Positions 57,549 through 60,087 of a DNA stretch of 60,087 bases are shown here, one piece after another. The stretch spans positions 1-60,087 of the forward strand of contig NZ_JAECZA010000013.1 in NCBI RefSeq assembly GCF_016056275.1, read 5' to 3'. The DNA comes from Dendronalium phyllosphericum CENA369 (GTDB lineage Bacteria; Cyanobacteriota; Cyanobacteriia; Cyanobacteriales; Nostocaceae). The position numbers and the translations under genes are program-made. The stretch's first letter is position 1; each line of letters begins with the position of its first letter. The notes beneath the pieces were generated by a model that worked only from the letters and a program-made list of their open reading frames with translations, was not told the DNA's origin and did no database searches.

Positions 57549-57905
57549 ATGAAAGAAGATGCTATTGCGATCGCTGGTTTTCACGCTCATATCTACTACG
57601 ATCCTGCAAGTCGAGATGCGGCTGCGCGTGTACGCGAAGAATTGGGGGCTAGGTTTGAGGTACAACTTGGACGTTGGCACGATCTTCCCATCGGACCACA
57701 TCCAAAAGCAATGTATCAAGTGGCATTTTCACCAAATCAATTTGCCAACGTCATCCCTTGGTTAATGTTGAATCGTGAGGGATTAGATGTTTTGGTTCAC
57801 CCTGAGACAGGCAATGCTTTTGCAGATCATACCAAACATGCTCTGTGGTTGGGAGAAAAGCTAGAAGTAAATGTTGAGTTCCTGCGGCGGATTGGAACGA
57901 CTTAA
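57549..57905 (+). CDS. DOPA 4,5-dioxygenase-like protein
   Basis: 118 residues of the DOPA-dioxygenase-like family. His-rich blocks: AGFHAHIYYD, GRWHDLPIGPHPKAMYQ, DVLVHPETGN and DHTKHALWLG. Fungal and plant relatives open the ring of DOPA; bacterial roles are mostly unknown. ATG 57549 is preferred to TTG 57540; GGAG lies 11 bases upstream. Array C follows its stop. Confidence 0.88.
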   Translation: MKEDAIAIAGFHAHIYYDPASRDAAARVREELGARFEVQLGRWHDLPIGPHPKAMYQVAFSPNQFANVIPWLMLNREGLDVLVHPETGNAFADHTKHALWLGEKLEVNVEFLRRIGTT

Positions 57906-57933
57906 TAAAATATGAGTTTGAAATTACACATTA

Positions 57934-58080
57934 GCTTGCATTATTAATGCATAGGTCTGCAATTAAATTGCATTGGCTTGCATTGGTAATGCATTGGCTT
58001 AGATTGTTAATGCATCGCCTTGCATTCGTAATGCATTGCCTTGCATTCGCAATGCATCGACTTGCATTGTTAATGCATTG
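57934..58080. repeat. Array C: 7 tandem units of 21 bp
   Basis: Seven gap-free 21-bp units of the form NCTTGCATTNNTAATGCATNG. Five hold the exact inverted repeat TGCATT-NNN-AATGCA (units 1, 3, 5, 6, 7), so each unit can form a 6-bp hairpin. The core CATTGTTAATGCAT is also in array B. It lies between the DOPA-dioxygenase-like gene and the membrane-protein gene. Confidence 0.88.
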
Positions 58081-58168
58081 GCTGGCAATAATGAATTTAT
58101 GCTTTGTTTAACCTTGTTTGAGCTAATAAATCTCTTAAGAGCATAAAATATAAGGATTTTCAACTGAA

Positions 58169-58603
58169 ATGGGTTCACTTCTCCACATACAAGATCGGAG
58201 AATAAACAAATTGGTGCAGATCGTGAATAACAATAATCGGTGGGTTTCGTGGTTGAGTTGGGGTCTGGTTGCGGTATATGCGGTGTTCTGGTTGGTGTGG
58301 TGGATATACTTTCGTCCTCTCCTCCACGAGAATCCCTGGCGGAGCCTCGGATTGCATGTCTTGGTTTTGCTAGGATGCATCTTGTTGTGGATTAGTAACT
58401 ATTACAGTAGAAATGTCCTTGGTCGTCGTTGGCGGTTCTGGTTGTGTTCGGTCATTGTTGGCTTTAACATTCCAAGCGTTATCGGAGATATCCTTCACAT
58501 CAATCATGTGAGGACTTTATCACCATTGTGGGAAAATACTCTTTTGAGCTTTGGACTGTTGACGACCATTGGGTTAGGCTTCCTTGCCCAAAGAGGAAGA
58601 TAA
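58169..58603 (+). CDS. Small multi-span membrane protein
   Basis: 144 residues, not recognised. Four hydrophobic segments at about 29-48, 62-76, 90-106 and 123-138, with basic residues between them (RNVLGRRWRF) that suggest a cytoplasmic loop. No ribosome site is strong; the ATG at 58169 is the first in frame. Single gene on the plus strand after array C. Confidence 0.7.
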   Translation: MGSLLHIQDRRINKLVQIVNNNNRWVSWLSWGLVAVYAVFWLVWWIYFRPLLHENPWRSLGLHVLVLLGCILLWISNYYSRNVLGRRWRFWLCSVIVGFNIPSVIGDILHINHVRTLSPLWENTLLSFGLLTTIGLGFLAQRGR

Positions 58604-58851
58604 ATGGCATTTGGCAGCTTGCTCAATTAAAATAACGTGAGTTCGACGGATAGAAAAGCCCAAAAAGGTTGCTAGATAGGAATTTGCTTAACTGGGCAGG
58701 CGAAGTGCGATTGCCAACAGTAGTAACTGTACCTCATATCATCGGAAACTGCTGTAACTTAATTTTTTTATTAAAGATAAATATACTGCCTTTAAATTGA
58801 TACAAATATCTTACTTGCTATATAAGTTCAACCAAGCTATGGAGTTTTCAG

Positions 58852-59450
58852 TTGTCTAATTTCAGTGAATTGATTGGCATTTTTGAACGTATTGCTAAAA
58901 GTGAAGCAGTACAAACTGATATATCAAATGACATTAGTACACTAACGAATCTTGGAGTAGCAGCAGATGATATACAGAAATTCACATCAATATTAAATGC
59001 AGATAGGCAGCAAGTCTTTCAAATTGTCTTTCAATTAGGAAAATATAATTCCAACATGGGACAAGCCAAAGGTAATCAATTCGATATCCACGAAGGCATA
59101 AGTTCAGAAGGAATCAAGGAAGTTTTGCGAGAAGTATTACAAGAGGTTTTTAGTAATACAAGTATTGGTATATCAGCTAAAAATTTACCAGCAGTTGATT
59201 ATGAGATAAGTGAAAAGCTAGAAGGCAAAACTTCAGAAATATTTCAATATTCACATACATCAGAACTGCCAGCTATTTCAACCTTTTATTTTGAAACGGT
59301 AACAGTAGGTAAGCAGGGAAACATTACTAGACGTTATATTAAACAAACAGAATACTTTGTAGAAAATTTGAACAATGGTGTTGAACTAGAAATGGTTTCT
59401 ATACCTGGTGGTTCATTTACTATGGGAGCATCTAAAGATGAATCTGGAAC
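58852..59450 (+). pseudogene. FGE-sulfatase-domain protein, truncated
   Basis: TTG 58852 has GGAG 7 bases upstream. The N-terminal 70 residues are helical; KYNSNMGQAKGNQFDIHEG resembles a motif seen in cyanobacterial conflict-type proteins (inference). The C-terminal end VELEMVSIPGGSFTMGAS is the opening of a formylglycine-generating-enzyme-like domain. That domain is cut off near 59450, where the sequence becomes the antisense of a transposase. The frame then stops at 59499. About 200 residues of domain are missing, so this is a broken gene. Confidence 0.8.
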
Positions 59451-60087
59451 AGTAGAATTCTCTGGCATGGTTTCTGGGTCGGTAGTTATTTCCCAGTAAC
59501 TTATGGCTCTCTTTTTACCATAAATTATTTCCCTAATGTATCTAGTTTCTGATTTTTGGTTGCTAAATGTTCTCTCAAACTTACACCATTTATTCGCCCT
59601 AACGCTCTGCCCTGAAGGAAGCCAGACTCCGTGATTAGTTCTAATTGCTACTACATAGGCTAAGTTATATTCACCCAGTTTTCTTAGAAATTGGCTACTT
59701 TCACCCTTCGGGTTCGCAGTCGCTTCAAGTCGGCAAAGCCGCCCAACGCGCTGCTCACCATATAAACTATCTGCCAGTACCAGTTCAATCTGAAAGCCCT
59801 CTTCAATTAGCTCTGTAATAATTTCTGACGCTAATTCTATTTTGGTTTTATATTTATCTCCTTCTTTTAGTGTTCCTTTTGGTTTGAATACTTTTACCAT
59901 TAATGGAAAGGTTATATTCGAGTAAACTCCATAGGCATTGACTGAAACTATTCCATTATCGATTTTTCCTACACTACCTAAATATTGTCTCGCTACATAA
60001 TCGGTCTTTTTACCTTTTTTCCTGTCTCCTGTTTCATCTATTACTACTGTAATCTTATTGCCATCTAATGCTTTCTTTAATTCTTTT
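59451..60087 (-). pseudogene. IS701-type transposase, C-terminally truncated, runs off the window
   Basis: Reading on the minus strand from the window end: VVIDETGDRKKGKKTDYVA holds the first Asp, LADSLYGE the second, and YWEITTDPETMPENS is typical of IS701 transposases. The C-terminal third with the catalytic Glu is missing: after PENST (59451) the frame enters the FGE gene in antisense and ends at 59334. No terminal inverted repeat of an IS is seen at the junction. The start lies beyond the window. Confidence 0.85.

Overview
The window looks like part of the chromosome of a filamentous (Nostocales-type) cyanobacterium. The evidence is the phycobilisome gene set (cpcB, cpcA, cpcC, cpcD, cpcG, a CpcS lyase, CpcE/CpcF-family lyases, pcyA), the photosynthetic-type gap2, ictB, a cyanoexosortase, many GCGATCGC (HIP1) octamers, and intergenic spaces full of short degenerate tandem repeats and palindromes. 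Genes lie on both strands in small operons. I found no rRNA, tRNA, CRISPR array or prophage.

Layout. 0-9.2 kb: a 16 x 21-bp tandem array, a metallophosphoesterase, a CHAT-protease/TPR membrane protein convergent with a small Cys-rich protein, a fasciclin protein, two divergent methyltransferases (one apparently exported), a Uma2 protein and thiL. 9.3-17.6 kb: housekeeping genes gap2, nadD, murC-murB, ybaB/ebfC, a low-molecular-weight phosphatase, a LuxR-type response regulator, smpB and a WGxxGxxG exported protein. 17.7-26.3 kb: ictB, a degenerate GAF histidine kinase, a sugar aminotransferase, an exosortase, a CpcS bilin lyase followed by a predicted zincin, and a CpcG rod-core linker. 26.4-39.9 kb: an XRE regulator, an SDR-FMO-HD operon, a second 21-bp array, putA, a GNAT enzyme, a hybrid kinase, a periplasmic-binding-like protein, and a protealysin-type peptidase with its emfourin inhibitor. 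40.4-48.3 kb: a phycobilisome island with pcyA and cpcB-A-C-D on the plus strand, facing a minus-strand cluster made of a CpcF-like lyase, an NTF2-like protein, a 79-aa protein and a CpcE/PecE-like lyase. 48.9-60 kb: a two-component pair whose kinase has a cyanobacteriochrome-like GAF domain, a DUF2237 protein, a DUF3352 protein, a CHASE2 Ser/Thr kinase, a beta-carbonic anhydrase, a DOPA-dioxygenase-like protein, a third 21-bp array, a membrane protein, and an FGE-family gene broken by a truncated IS701-type transposase that runs off the window.

How the genes fit together. PcyA makes phycocyanobilin. CpcS and the CpcE/F-family proteins attach it to the phycocyanin subunits CpcA and CpcB. CpcC, CpcD and CpcG assemble rods and join them to the core. 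The nearby bilin-type GAF kinase could be a light sensor using the same pigment; this is inference. The most interesting parts are the three 21-bp-period arrays, the lyase cluster with its two unexplained small proteins, the cyanobacteriochrome-like GAF with Leu after the Cys, and the histidine kinase that has lost its phospho-accepting His.
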